Shown: positions 35,855-45,561 of the stretch, one piece after another
Layout: every line of letters starts with the position of its first letter
How positions within the stretch are numbered: the first letter of the stretch is position 1
Source: Parachaetomium inaequale
Taxonomy: Eukaryota; Ascomycota; Sordariomycetes; Sordariales; Chaetomiaceae
NCBI GenBank assembly: GCA_033296685.1
Contig: MU854384.1
Coordinates: 62,001 to 126,000 of the forward strand
Reading direction: 5' to 3'
DNA length: 64,000 bases
The notes under the pieces: generated by a model
What the model was told of the DNA's origin: nothing
The model's database searches: none
Seen by the model: only the letters and a program-made list of their open reading frames with translations
Position numbers and translations under genes: made by a program

Positions 35855-38583
35855 ATGCCCCAAATGGCAGGCGGGCACACAGTCAAGTTTGTGGGGCACG
35901 ACGCGGCGGGACTGCCCGTCAAGCGCAAGCAGGTCCACCAGGCCTGTCTGCCCTGCAGGAAGCGCAAGGTGTGTTGGTTGTTGATTGTTGAATTACTATG
36001 CTGGAAAAGCGAAGTTGGCATGAGCTGACTTGGCCAGAAACGCTGTCGCCATGTCGAAGATTCAACCCCAGACACTCCGCAGCCAGACCCCGACCAACCC
36101 CATGCGGGTGCCGGCGAGGGCGGAGTGCGGAGCAACCCCCCGCGCCCGGTCGCCGCCGCCGACAGAGACACGTCCGATGCCGCCGCCCAGCTGCTGAGCT
36201 TCTTTCACCACGCCTCAGACAAGGCCTCCAGCAGCAGCCCCGAGGACGACCAGCGCCAGCAACCCCACCCAATGTCTCCGGCGCCGCCATTCCTGGGAGA
36301 CCTCAACCCCGAAGGCATCCTCATAGAAGCCACCATGGTCCCATCCCACAAGACTCCCCAGGCGAGTGAGGACCCCGACCATCGGGAGATAGGCTTCTTG
36401 CCGCCAGCCTCTCCCCGGCAGTCCAAAGGATCGCCCGCTCGGGAACGCAGAATAGCAAGCACCGGCAGCCCTAAACTCGTCGAGGAGACCTCCGGTCCGT
36501 TCTTTTCAGTTCCGCGGGCAGATGGCACCCGCTTCACGATACAAGTGCAAGACACGGCCAAGTTCGCCGCCATCGCCCAAACCCTCGTCAACCGCGGGCT
36601 CGCCGACAAGGTCATGCCCTCGGACGCCGAATGGCGGGCCATGAGGGACTTGTATCTGCTCAAAATTCACCCCATCTTTCCCATCTACGACAAAACGACT
36701 CTCATGGTCCTCCCGGAAGAAACCGGCCTGCGGGAACTGATCCAAGCGACTGTCTGCCTGGCCGCAGCCACTGACCCAGACACTCGCAGCCTGCTGACGT
36801 TCAAGTCGTATACCCAAGGATCCAGATCCAAAAACGTGGTGCCCTTTGACGACTATTCACGCGAGATGGCCACCTTCATCAATAAACGCCTTGTCGAGCT
36901 GCAAGAGGGCCGCCAAATTCCTCTCACCAGCCAAATACAAGTCATGGCTCTGACCTGCTTCTACTGGCAACCGGCGAACCCCACCGAGCGGTTTGAGCCC
37001 CTGCACATGTACGCCAAACTTGTCAGCTTGGTACATACGTATGGCCTCCACCTGGGCATCCCGGCGCGAGCACCAGTTGAGGGCAGCGCAGACGGACGCG
37101 GGAGTACGCTCTTCAAGTGCCTCTACGCCCTGGACCGCCTAGTCGGGACTATCTCTGCACGGCCATTCATGTTCCACAACGTTGATCTCATCCAGGTTCC
37201 CCGTCCGGACGCCCATGATTCTCCCATCTTTAGGCTCTTCCTATCCCTGATCCTCCTTCTCGACCAAGTCGTCGACATGTACCGGCCGCGGCCCAAGATT
37301 AGCTGCATCGACTTGCCTGTCTTTGAACGTATGGCCATTGAAGCGGGAGCCCAGTGTGAACCGGAAGGTCTTCTTGGTACGTACCCCGTCTGGTCTCATG
37401 GCAAGCATGTAAGCTGATGGCAATCCCAGTCACCCTCGAGGTCTTCTACCACGCCATCGGCGTCCTCTCTGTCCGCATGCCTCGCCACCGTTTTCGAACG
37501 GCCCCCGAGTGCGACACTGCCCACGGGCCGCCCACACAGCATCTCCCGCCCAGCAGCATGAATGCCCGGAGGTCCCACTCGGCCGACCGCATCCTCGACG
37601 TTATTAAGGACTACAAGCTCAGCCCGATGCCCTTCATTCCTTACGCGTCAACGCTGTCTCTGAGCGTGGCCTACCGCAAGTGGCGCTTCAGTCGGCTACC
37701 CATGTTTCGGACCAGAGGCGGCGCCGACTTCAAGAAGGTGCTTCCGGTGGTGCAGGAATTGGGTGCCATATGGAGCAGCGCCCGCATCAACGGGCAGCTT
37801 GGCCAGGCCGTCATGCTGAAGCTGGATCGGAATGAGATTATGAACAGGAAGCGCGCGAAGAAGACGGCCGAAGCTGCCAGGGCTAAGCGTGGACGGACCA
37901 GAGTCCTCCCAGGAGAGAATCAGGAGGCGCCGACTGAAGAGCTCGGCCGGGCCGGACTCCGGAACGATACCCACCTAGCCAGAGCGGCCCCGATACCCAA
38001 CAGAACCACGACGCCTCCCGGTGCGCCATCAAGCCCTCGCATACCGCCACAACCGGCACAGATTGCCCAAGTCTCAGTCGCCGACGGTAACGCGGGGCCA
38101 CCGACCACCCTTCGCGCGCCCCTGCCCTCCCCAACAACTTCATCTTTTACTGAACGACCACAACAACAATCTCTGCCCCTAACCTGGACCGCCGCCTGGA
38201 CCGCCGACACCAACACCAACACCAACAACCTCCCCACCAACCACCCTTGGCCCGCACCGCCCAAAGACAACAACCCCACCCAGCAGCAGCAGCCGGACAT
38301 CCCCCCAGGCTACGAGTACAGCCACCTACAACCGGACGACGCCATCCCCCTACCGGGGCATCTGCTCGCCGAACCGGCGGCGGCGGGGTTCAACGCCGCC
38401 GACACGTCGCCGCTGGCAGGGTTGTCGGAGGGCAGTAGCCTCGAAGACTTTTTGGTGGACGATGATGCGCTGTTTAGGTCGTGGGATCCGAGGTTTGCGC
38501 AGTCGGTTGATTTTTCGTTTAGCAGTATTCTGGATCCGGGGAATCCGTTTGCTTGGCCGGAGTATGGGGGGTATACTTCGTGA
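35855..38583 (+). CDS. Fungal transcription factor with truncated Zn2Cys6 cluster
   Basis: Probable nuclear regulator of 868 residues. Exons are 35855-35968, 36038-37376 and 37430-38583, with introns of 69 and 53 bp. The N-terminus has VHQACLPCRKRK joined across intron 1 to KRCRHVEDSTPD. This is the first half of a binuclear zinc cluster (three Cys), but the second set of cysteines is absent. The middle region (LYLLKIHPIFPIYDKTTL to about residue 480) matches the fungal-specific transcription factor domain. FLGDLNPEGILIEAT and the domain layout resemble the Ctf1/FarA-like regulators of lipid use, a tentative placement. The C-terminus is Pro/Gln/Asn-rich and acidic, like an activation domain. 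Target genes are unknown. Confidence 0.85.
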
Positions 38584-39017
38584 GGGGTGGGAGTGGGTGT
38601 TGGGGTTGAGAAGATGGTAGGGGGTAGGATTCTTGAGGGGGCTTTAAACAGGGCGTTTTTGGATAAGGATGCGGTAACTTGATCAACATTGGAAGGGGTG
38701 CTGTGGCAAGGTGATGTCGGACCTAGATAGCAGACAGATCACGGTGGGTGTTCTCGAGGAGGCATCGGGGAACAATACGACGCTTTGACCCAGATTAAGG
38801 GATCACCTAATTCAACCCAAGTGATGGCAGGAACATGGTTACCAGGTAGTATTGCCTCTTATTAGTCGAGTTCTATCAATGAGATGCCGCCGCCATCATC
38901 CACAACCCAACAACAACCAGCGAACCGAAGGAGCTCAGCTGGGACTATGGAGGCTGATGATTCTTTTATCGAACACATATTTAAAGAGGTTCCACTTGGC
39001 ATCGTCGGAAAGCATCA
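38584..39017. other. Convergent 3' intergenic region
   Basis: 434 bp between the regulator gene and the 3' end of the NLR gene. No gene is seen. Confidence 0.5.
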
Positions 39018-41965
39018 CTATTGCCTCCTTCGGACCGAGACACCCATCACGCAAGTCCCGGCTACCAACGAGTCCCTGGATACCGGGTCCCAGAGCTCAG
39101 GTATCACGTAGCCATCGGGATGGATAAGAACAAGTAAGGCCCCTGCGGGTGAGAATCCTAATGCGGAGACTAAACCGCTGAACTTCCTTACATTGCGTCT
39201 CCTGAGCACCTTAAGCACCCCCCGGACGTTCTTTGTTTTAATGCCATACGCGGCAAGTCTTAGTAACCTGCTGTTTACCGGAGAGAATGCGATGCCCCTG
39301 GCTGACACATCCAAACAGCCGCGTGGGAGCCCAGTGGCGCAATCCCAGACCACGACTGTGCAGTCTTGTGATGCCGAGGCAAGGAGCTTCCCATCTCGGG
39401 AGAAACACAGGACCGTTATAACGTCTGTGTGTCCGTTCAGAAAACCATAGGACGTGCCGGTGGTAGGGCTCCAGAGCGTGATTTTATTGTTGAATGCGGA
39501 CGCAAGCACCCCACCGTCTGGCGAGAAACGTACGTGTGCGGTGCGGCTGGACCGTGACCCGGAGGTGCGATTGGGCCGTGAGACGGCGTACGAGGTGCTC
39601 GTAAGAACTCCGTAGGGAGTTCCGTCGACGGGATTCCACAGCATGACGCTTCCATCCTCGGATGCAGACGCGAGAAGGCGGCTGTTTGGAGAGAATGACA
39701 AAGACGTCACATACGCCCAGTGGCCTCGAAGGGTGAATTTCAGGGTGGCCGTCGCTAGGTCCCAAAGCTTGATGGTCGAGTCCCAAGATCCAGATGCAAA
39801 GACGCGGCTGTCTGGAGAGAAAGCGACGGCTCCGACAGGAGCCCCTTGGAGCTTCAAAACCTGCAGGCATGGATTCCACTCCCGCTCAACCAGGGCCAAC
39901 CTCTTGATCCAAGTAGGGATTTGGTCGATGAAGTGTCCCCTGATCAAGTGGTTCTTCGGGCAAAAGACGAGGGCGGAATAATAAATCCGGAGCGGTGCGT
40001 CCCCGATCATGGACAGACTATGTTGAATGAACCGTTTTGCGTCCTGGGCAAATTCCATGGTGTTTGCCCCGTGGCGAGCCTAAGTTGTCAGATCACATAT
40101 TGCCTTAAGCCCGCATGTACGGTATAAATGCGTTTATACTCACGGTAACAACAGAGTCCAAATCGAACCGTGGCTCAACACCACCATCAAACATTCTCAT
40201 AATGCTTAGTGCCTCAAGCCAAAGATGAAAACATTCCGTTAGGAACCGGCGAGGCAAGTCGCCGTCCCGCACCGGCGTGTTGGCTGCGATGAGATGGTGG
40301 ATCCAATAGACACACGCATACCACATGTCTCGAGGGAAAAGCCGTTCTTTCAGAGCGGGGCCGAGCTCTTTTGATCGAATTCCCAGACGTCGCAGGTTAC
40401 GAATTTCTTTTTTTAGGCCATGTTCGTTGTCCATCAGACGGCCCAGGCAACGAGCCACCAGGAGTTGATGCGTCGTTTCATGATCGACTCGGTATCTCGC
40501 ATCCTTGCACCTGTCCTCGCTTATCAGGAAGTCCCGGAACGAAGGGTGAAGGAGGTGGATGGGCTCATCTCTCTTCTCAGACACGCGAAGAACCGATCGC
40601 AGCGGAGAGAGCATTGCGTAGATGTCGTCGTCATCCTCTCCCAAAAGGTTGGCCAGCGCAATGGTCGAAAGGGGCTCGTAGAGTAGGGCCAACGCGCCGA
40701 AGACCAATCTGAAATACCGAGCTTCTTCTTCCTCTTCCTGACAGGTGGTCCTGATGCCTGCCATTGATTGTTGCAGGATTGTCAGGTACAGGGTGTCCAG
40801 TTCGGCAGTCGGTGAAGTAGAGGGCGAACTTCGTGTCCCAGGTCGCGGTATATCGTTTTGCTCGTCCGGTACAATAATTGCGAGAAGCTTTCTTGGGGAC
40901 CAGTGCCTTTTTTCTTGTATGAAGCGGCAGATTGTTGCGGCATAGATGAACAGCCCGGCCGCCTTCCGAACAAGAACGGCGATTGCGGCCTCGTCAGGCC
41001 AGTTTGTGGAGGGGTTCCCAGAACCAAGGGCGATATCCCGAAACCTCCCCCTAAAGAACAAGGCTATGTCCCCATCAACCACGTCTCGGGGGACATGGTC
41101 TAGAGCTAGGCTCTCATAGATACCTTCGGTCATGGCGCGGAAACCACCGGCGATGGACGTCTCCGGGCGACTTGTGATGAGGATCCGGAGCTTGAAGGCC
41201 GTGATGACTGTAGCTTCAGATAACAAGCGGAGAATCTCGACGATGGCGTGATCACTCTCGCACTCGTCAAGGGCATCGACGACAACGACAAGCGGCGAGG
41301 ACGTGGGGCTGCGCTCGGGATCAAAGCCCAATAGCGGCTGGAAGATCAATGTGTTCCACTGGTCGTGGAGTGTTTCGTTGGCGATGTTCTTGTTCTCCTC
41401 AACTGCACGGGCGATGGACGCCTTCAGCGACGGGCAAGAAGAGGCCAGCTGGACGGCAACGGTGGGAAAGAATTTGGCAGGCTGGCTCAGGTCGCTGATG
41501 CCTCTGGAAAAGAAGAAGCTGGCGCCAAGTTGCTTCCTGCCATGGTAGGTGCGGGCAATAGTACGAGCAATGGTGGACTTGCCCCTGCCAGCCATGCCCT
41601 TGAGCCAGAAGATGGGTGCCTGCGATGGGCCGTCGACCCATTCCTGGATCTGGCTCAGGACGCCGTTCCGAGTACCAGGGAGACATTCCGCTTCCTTGTC
41701 CGGGTCACCCCTGAATGAGTTGAATGACGCGAGGCCGGCGTGGGGTAGGCGATCTAAGGGGTTCTCCTCTACTGAATTCCATTCGGTTAGTAGTGCGATG
41801 GGATAGGGGTTCTACCTAGGTATACACTGGATCAGGGGCTGTTTGGGCCAACCTACTCGAGTGGTATACGTCTCCCAAATGAGCCCGTCCGTTGTGCCCA
41901 ACATTTATAGCTCGAAAAGTATGGCCGGGGCCAAGTCCAGACATGATGGCAACATAGGTGTTCAT
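39018..41965 (-). CDS. NACHT-WD40 NLR with N-terminal HET-s-type amyloid motif
   Basis: STAND-class receptor expected to sense a non-self or danger signal and trigger the neighbouring HET-S homologue. Exons are 41857-41965, 40144-41771 and 39018-40079 (introns of 85 and 64 bp), giving 932 residues. Residues 1-36 carry one amyloid motif: GHTFRAINV, then GRAHLGDVY (about 14-34). Next is LPHAGLASFNSF...CLPGTR, the usual lead-in to fungal NACHT domains. Walker A is GMAGRGKS (95-102), Walker B VVVVDALDECES, and LRILITSRPE follows. WD40-type repeats run from about 655 to 900 (GSWDSTIKLWD, SEDGSVMLW, SQDCTVVVW). The repeats differ clearly from one another. The phase fits only with the donor at 41856 and the acceptor at 41772. 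Start alternatives are Met1 and Met8. There is no HeLo or lipase domain at its own N-terminus. Confidence 0.88.
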
Positions 41966-42565
41966 ACGGCCAACGACGGAATCAGTAATGGATGGTTGGG
42001 GGAGATTGAGGAGGAGGGAAACTTGCACATCACCAACCAGGCGCAGATCCCCCCCTGTAGATGCGTCAAGGCAGATTGAGGCAACCAGAGCGCCTCGCGC
42101 GGCAAGGCGGTCGTCATGGTTGGCTAGAAATAAAGCTCCTCGACGCGGCGCAGCCACTCGAACACAGTAGTTGATACAGCCTCCCCCTTGTTTGTTCGTT
42201 AGCGGCTGACCTGAGGAGAGGAAATCCGAAGCATGGCGTCTCTTTTCCTTCCCTCTTTCTTTTCCTTCTCTCCATTCTTCTCCTCCCCCATTTCTTCTAT
42301 TTCTCTTTCTTCCTATTCCCTTTCTTCCTATTGCCCTCTTTCCTATTGCCCTCTTTCCTTTTAATTTCAAACTTAGGAACAAATTTAGAGTTACACACTA
42401 ACAAACAAACAAGGGCCGAGCTGTACTACTGCATGGGTGGGTAGCACAACATGAACTAGTAGGGAATGAAGCTGCAGTCATGATTCGACGCCGGCACTTG
42501 ACATGATCAGGCCCAACACCTTTCAACAGACTGCGGCAGCGGCCCAACCTTCTCATCCCACAAGC
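41966..42565. promoter_or_regulatory. Shared divergent promoter of the NLR/HET-S pair
   Basis: Only 600 bp separate the two start codons, so both genes can be controlled together. In the middle lies a near-pure pyrimidine tract on the plus strand (about 42238-42362) with repeated TTTCCTATTGCCCTC-like units. No TATA box stands out. Confidence 0.55.
42238..42362. repeat. Polypyrimidine/polypurine tract
   Basis: About 125 bp that are almost entirely C and T on the plus strand, with two copies of TTTCCTATTGCCCTC near the right end. Such tracts are common in fungal promoters, where they can exclude nucleosomes. It sits between the divergent NLR and HET-S genes. Confidence 0.8.
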
Positions 42566-43414
42566 ATGGCGGAGTCGTTCGGCGTCGTTTCAGGAGCTGT
42601 TGGCATTGCCACGGCCTTCAAGGCCTGTATCGACTGCTTTGAGTACATCAAGCTGGGTCGGCGCTTTGGACGAGATTTCCAGACAAGCCAACTGGCCCTG
42701 AATTGTACAAGGCTCCGGTTATCCCGCTGGGGAGAAGCCGTGCACATCTACGACGACCCTTATCTAGGGCGCCCGAACGCCACTCTCGACGAACTACAGA
42801 ATGCAAAAAGCACGTTGTTTCAGATCCTGTGCCTTTTCGAGGACTCGGCAGCCATATCCCGCAAGTATCAGCTGGATCCAAAACATGAAGGCGGTGACGA
42901 ACTGGCCGAGTTCTCAGCCGGTGAACTCGAACCTGTGTCCGCCAGCCTGAACAACAAGATGAGGGCTCTCGCCATCAGACGGCAGAAGGGAGCCAGCATC
43001 CTCAAAACGACCAAGTGGGCTCTCTTTGATGGTTCCGAGTTCAAACGCCTGATCGAGAACATCACTCTTTTGACCGGTAACCTCGAGACCATGTTTCCGG
43101 CGCCCCAGCAGCAGGCCAACCTTGTCAGCTACGAGATTCAAGAACTGGAGGACGAGCAGCAGCTGAAGCTCCTCGCAGGTGTTGCGCAGGGTGTTGACGG
43201 GTGCCTTCAAAGAGCTGCTAATGAAGCGCTCACTGGCCATCGCTACCAAAACATTCAGATCAGGGGCAAGGCTTTGAACGGTGATGCCTTCGACCAGAAC
43301 TGGCGGCATGGCGCGATAGGGGCATTTCATACGTATGACGGGGTTGTTGTTGAACAGGGAGCCAAAGCTATCAACGGAAATCAGTACGGTGGAACAAGCT
43401 TTTGGGATGACTAG
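42566..43414 (+). CDS. het-S: HET-S homologue: HeLo domain plus prion-forming domain
   Basis: Predicted executor of regulated cell death. In Podospora, HET-S is a HeLo protein whose C-terminal amyloid domain, once templated, frees an N-terminal helix that disrupts the plasma membrane. Single exon, 282 residues (HET-S has 289). The HeLo domain (about 1-220) starts MAESFGVVSGAVGIATAF, with a Gly/Ala-rich hydrophobic helix; FGRDFQ, RLSRWGEAVHI and KTTKWALFDG are close to the Podospora protein. The amyloid domain has two motifs: residues 224-242 (GHRYQNIQIRGKALNGDAF) and about 254-276 (ending AKAINGNQYGG). The end FWDD matches the HET-S FWDN. Position 33, Pro in HET-s, is Arg here, so an active HET-S-like form is inferred. 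The ATG at 42566 is used because the extension to 42503 is not conserved. Confidence 0.93.
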   Translation: MAESFGVVSGAVGIATAFKACIDCFEYIKLGRRFGRDFQTSQLALNCTRLRLSRWGEAVHIYDDPYLGRPNATLDELQNAKSTLFQILCLFEDSAAISRKYQLDPKHEGGDELAEFSAGELEPVSASLNNKMRALAIRRQKGASILKTTKWALFDGSEFKRLIENITLLTGNLETMFPAPQQQANLVSYEIQELEDEQQLKLLAGVAQGVDGCLQRAANEALTGHRYQNIQIRGKALNGDAFDQNWRHGAIGAFHTYDGVVVEQGAKAINGNQYGGTSFWDD

Positions 43415-43698
43415 TGTTGTTTGGTTGAACAATGGGTGAGGAAGTTTGTAGCCAGGTGTCAGCTCCTAGAGATTTCGCTTTGCTCCAATAATTCGACGGC
43501 CTCGTGGCTCGGTGCGTATTCCAAGCATGGATTCGTTCCATGTTCGCCCATCTACCTCCATGTCTCTACACCTTCCTCTATAGTTATCACATTCTCGACA
43601 TTCGCCCGAGAAGTTGGTGCATTCGCGCAATCTTCTCTAGCGGCAGACAGAATACCTCATGCGGGCTGTCCGCATTGCCTCTGCATATAGCCGACATA

Positions 43699-43751
43699 AG
43701 TCAAAACCCCTGCATTGAGACCACCCCCACATTAAGTCCACCCAAATGCTG
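43699..43751 (+). repeat. Left terminal inverted repeat of the pogo element
   Basis: 53 bp, identical to the reverse complement of 45507-45559, with TA directly outside. Confidence 0.96.
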
Positions 43752-43761
43752 ATCCTGGCCG

Positions 43762-45408
43762 TCAACCACCACCATTTCCATTGTCAATATTTCTACTTTT
43801 TCCACCCACTACAATACATTCGCCGGCATCGCTGGATTCGCCATCTTCAGAAGTATCATCCGGCTCAGCCGCAACTGCCCCGGCTGTAACCTGCGCTCTG
43901 TAGATGGCATCAATCCCGGCAAACAGTGAATTTGGGTCTGTATCTACCCTCTTCCTTTTCCTGGGCTTGACAGCCTCCAACTGGGCTTTCAGAGCCTCGT
44001 TTTCCTTCTGCAGGAGGGCCATCTTATAGTCCAACGTGTCAAACGCCTTGTTGACCTTCTGGAAGAGCTGGCGATGGGTGCGGGTTAGCCGGTTTCCTTG
44101 GTGGAATTGGTCCAAGTGTTGGCGCAGTTCAACACTCTTCGTCGGGGTCACCCACAGTCCTCCTGGTATCAAACCAACGGGCAACGGGGTAATAGGAAGA
44201 CCAGGGGTATCAAGATAACCCTCTTTTACGGGCGTGGAGGTCAATTTGCCAGCGTTCTCGATCAATAACCGGTTCATCAGGGGTTTTGAGATACTGACCG
44301 GCCACAACCCCGTTGCCTTCCACCCCGACAAGATATTCTGATACACTATAGCCGTCAAACGTACCTTGCGGTAATACTCAAGGAAGTTCCGCTTTCCAAC
44401 GATAGTACTATCGCTCCAGATAGCCAGGTTTGACAAGGATTTACGGTAGGCCGACTTCAGGGATAAAAAGACACCAAGATCCAATAGTTAGAGGACGTAG
44501 GAGCAGTGTAGTGGTAGATAAACCACCCGAATGCGATGCCGGAAGCATAGCTATATAAAGTCGTCGCTAGTATAGCTGCCGTAGCCGTCAAGTATCAACA
44601 AACGGTAGTCGGAAGGGTCATCTAGCTGGGTCTCTAGGATGAAGATCTTTTCCAGCCATTCCACCGCCACAGCGTTGTTGGTCTATCCGTTCTCTGTTGC
44701 AGTGAATTGCTAGTCCTTGAAAGGCTTTAGATCCAACGGAAACCATTGCTGTTGAACGCTCTTGCCCTTGAAAATGACCAGGGGGTTAAGGTGGCTGCCG
44801 GAGGCCGAGATACATTCGATGAAGGACGTCCAGGCACGTGTTCCGGGCTGTTTTTTCAAGATAGCCTTCTTTTCCCTACTCCCAACCACTAAGCCGTTGA
44901 CCCCAAGGCCCTCCATAATACCGGCTTCGTCCATATTCCACCTGTTGGCGGGTTTGATCGCCTTGATGGCCGGGATAGCCAGGTATGGGAACCAACCCCG
45001 AATAACCTCTGTCGTGGCGCCATTGACGCGTGCATGTTCCATTGCCCTGGTCCTCTGTGTCTTCAAGATCGGGTTTCTATCCATAAACCGCGTCAACCAG
45101 CGTTTCCCGATGGTTGTGGTGTCTCCCCGGGCAAGCAATATCCGTTGCGCAAGCTCCCTGATTTGCGCGTGTGTAGGAGGGCAGGCGAGGGCCACTTGCG
45201 TGAGAACCCATTCCGTTAGTCGGTCCTCCTGGTCTTTGGAAAGCCTCTGCAGATGCACCCACGCATCGGCGCGAGGTTGGGCGCCGTCACGGCGTTGTAT
45301 CAAGGTGGTCTTCGGGATGGCCCATTCCTTTGCAACTGCGCGGACTGATCGGCCGTTGTGGATCTGTTGCAGGGCTTGGAAAAGCTGTTCTTCGGTATAT
45401 TTGACCAT
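43762..45408 (-). pseudogene. Fot1/pogo transposase, inactivated by four stops
   Basis: The frame is continuous apart from four stops: TAG at 44710-44712, 44683-44685 and 44551-44553, and TAA at 44488-44490. Each can come from TGG or CAA/CAG by a C-to-T change on one strand. The N-terminus MVKYTEEQLFQALQQIHNGR is a psq-type helix-turn-helix. It is followed by a CENP-B-type DNA-binding domain (ERLTEWVLTQVA-like, RFMDRNPILKTQRT). The DDE catalytic core is visible with NMDEAG, LILDGYGSY and LLDLGVF, so the three acidic residues remain. His-to-Tyr changes within the second motif fit the same mutation pattern. An upstream in-frame Met at 45501 exists, but 45408 is the family-typical start. Confidence 0.9.
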
Positions 45409-45506
45409 CTTGGATTGATAAAAGTGCTTGCAAAGTAAGAGGTTGTAACTATGTAAATCGACAGAGATATCTCCATTTGAAGTGGTTGGGTTGTTGGGCA
45501 TGCATG

Positions 45507-45559
45507 CAGCATTTGGGTGGACTTAATGTGGGGGTGGTCTCAATGCAGGGGTTTTGACT
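45507..45559 (-). repeat. Right terminal inverted repeat of the pogo element
   Basis: 53 bp, perfect inverted copy of the left repeat; TA follows at 45560-45561. Confidence 0.96.
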
Positions 45560-45561
45560 TA

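Larger units (their letters stand above)
43699..45559 (-). mobile_element. Fot1/pogo-type DNA transposon, 1861 bp
   Basis: Perfect 53-bp terminal inverted repeats at 43699-43751 and 45507-45559 (outer end AGTCAAAACCCC) flank a single transposase frame. The TA target duplication is at 43697-43698 and 45560-45561, as expected for Tc1/mariner-pogo elements. The insertion lies 284 bp after the HET-S homologue's stop. Identical repeats indicate a recent arrival, yet the transposase is broken by four stop codons. Confidence 0.95.

Noticed and set aside
41816..42382. 189-codon open frame upstream of the NLR as a long N-terminal domain.
   Set aside because: Only the last 36 codons are conserved; the rest is the purine-rich complement of the promoter tract and arbitrary sequence.
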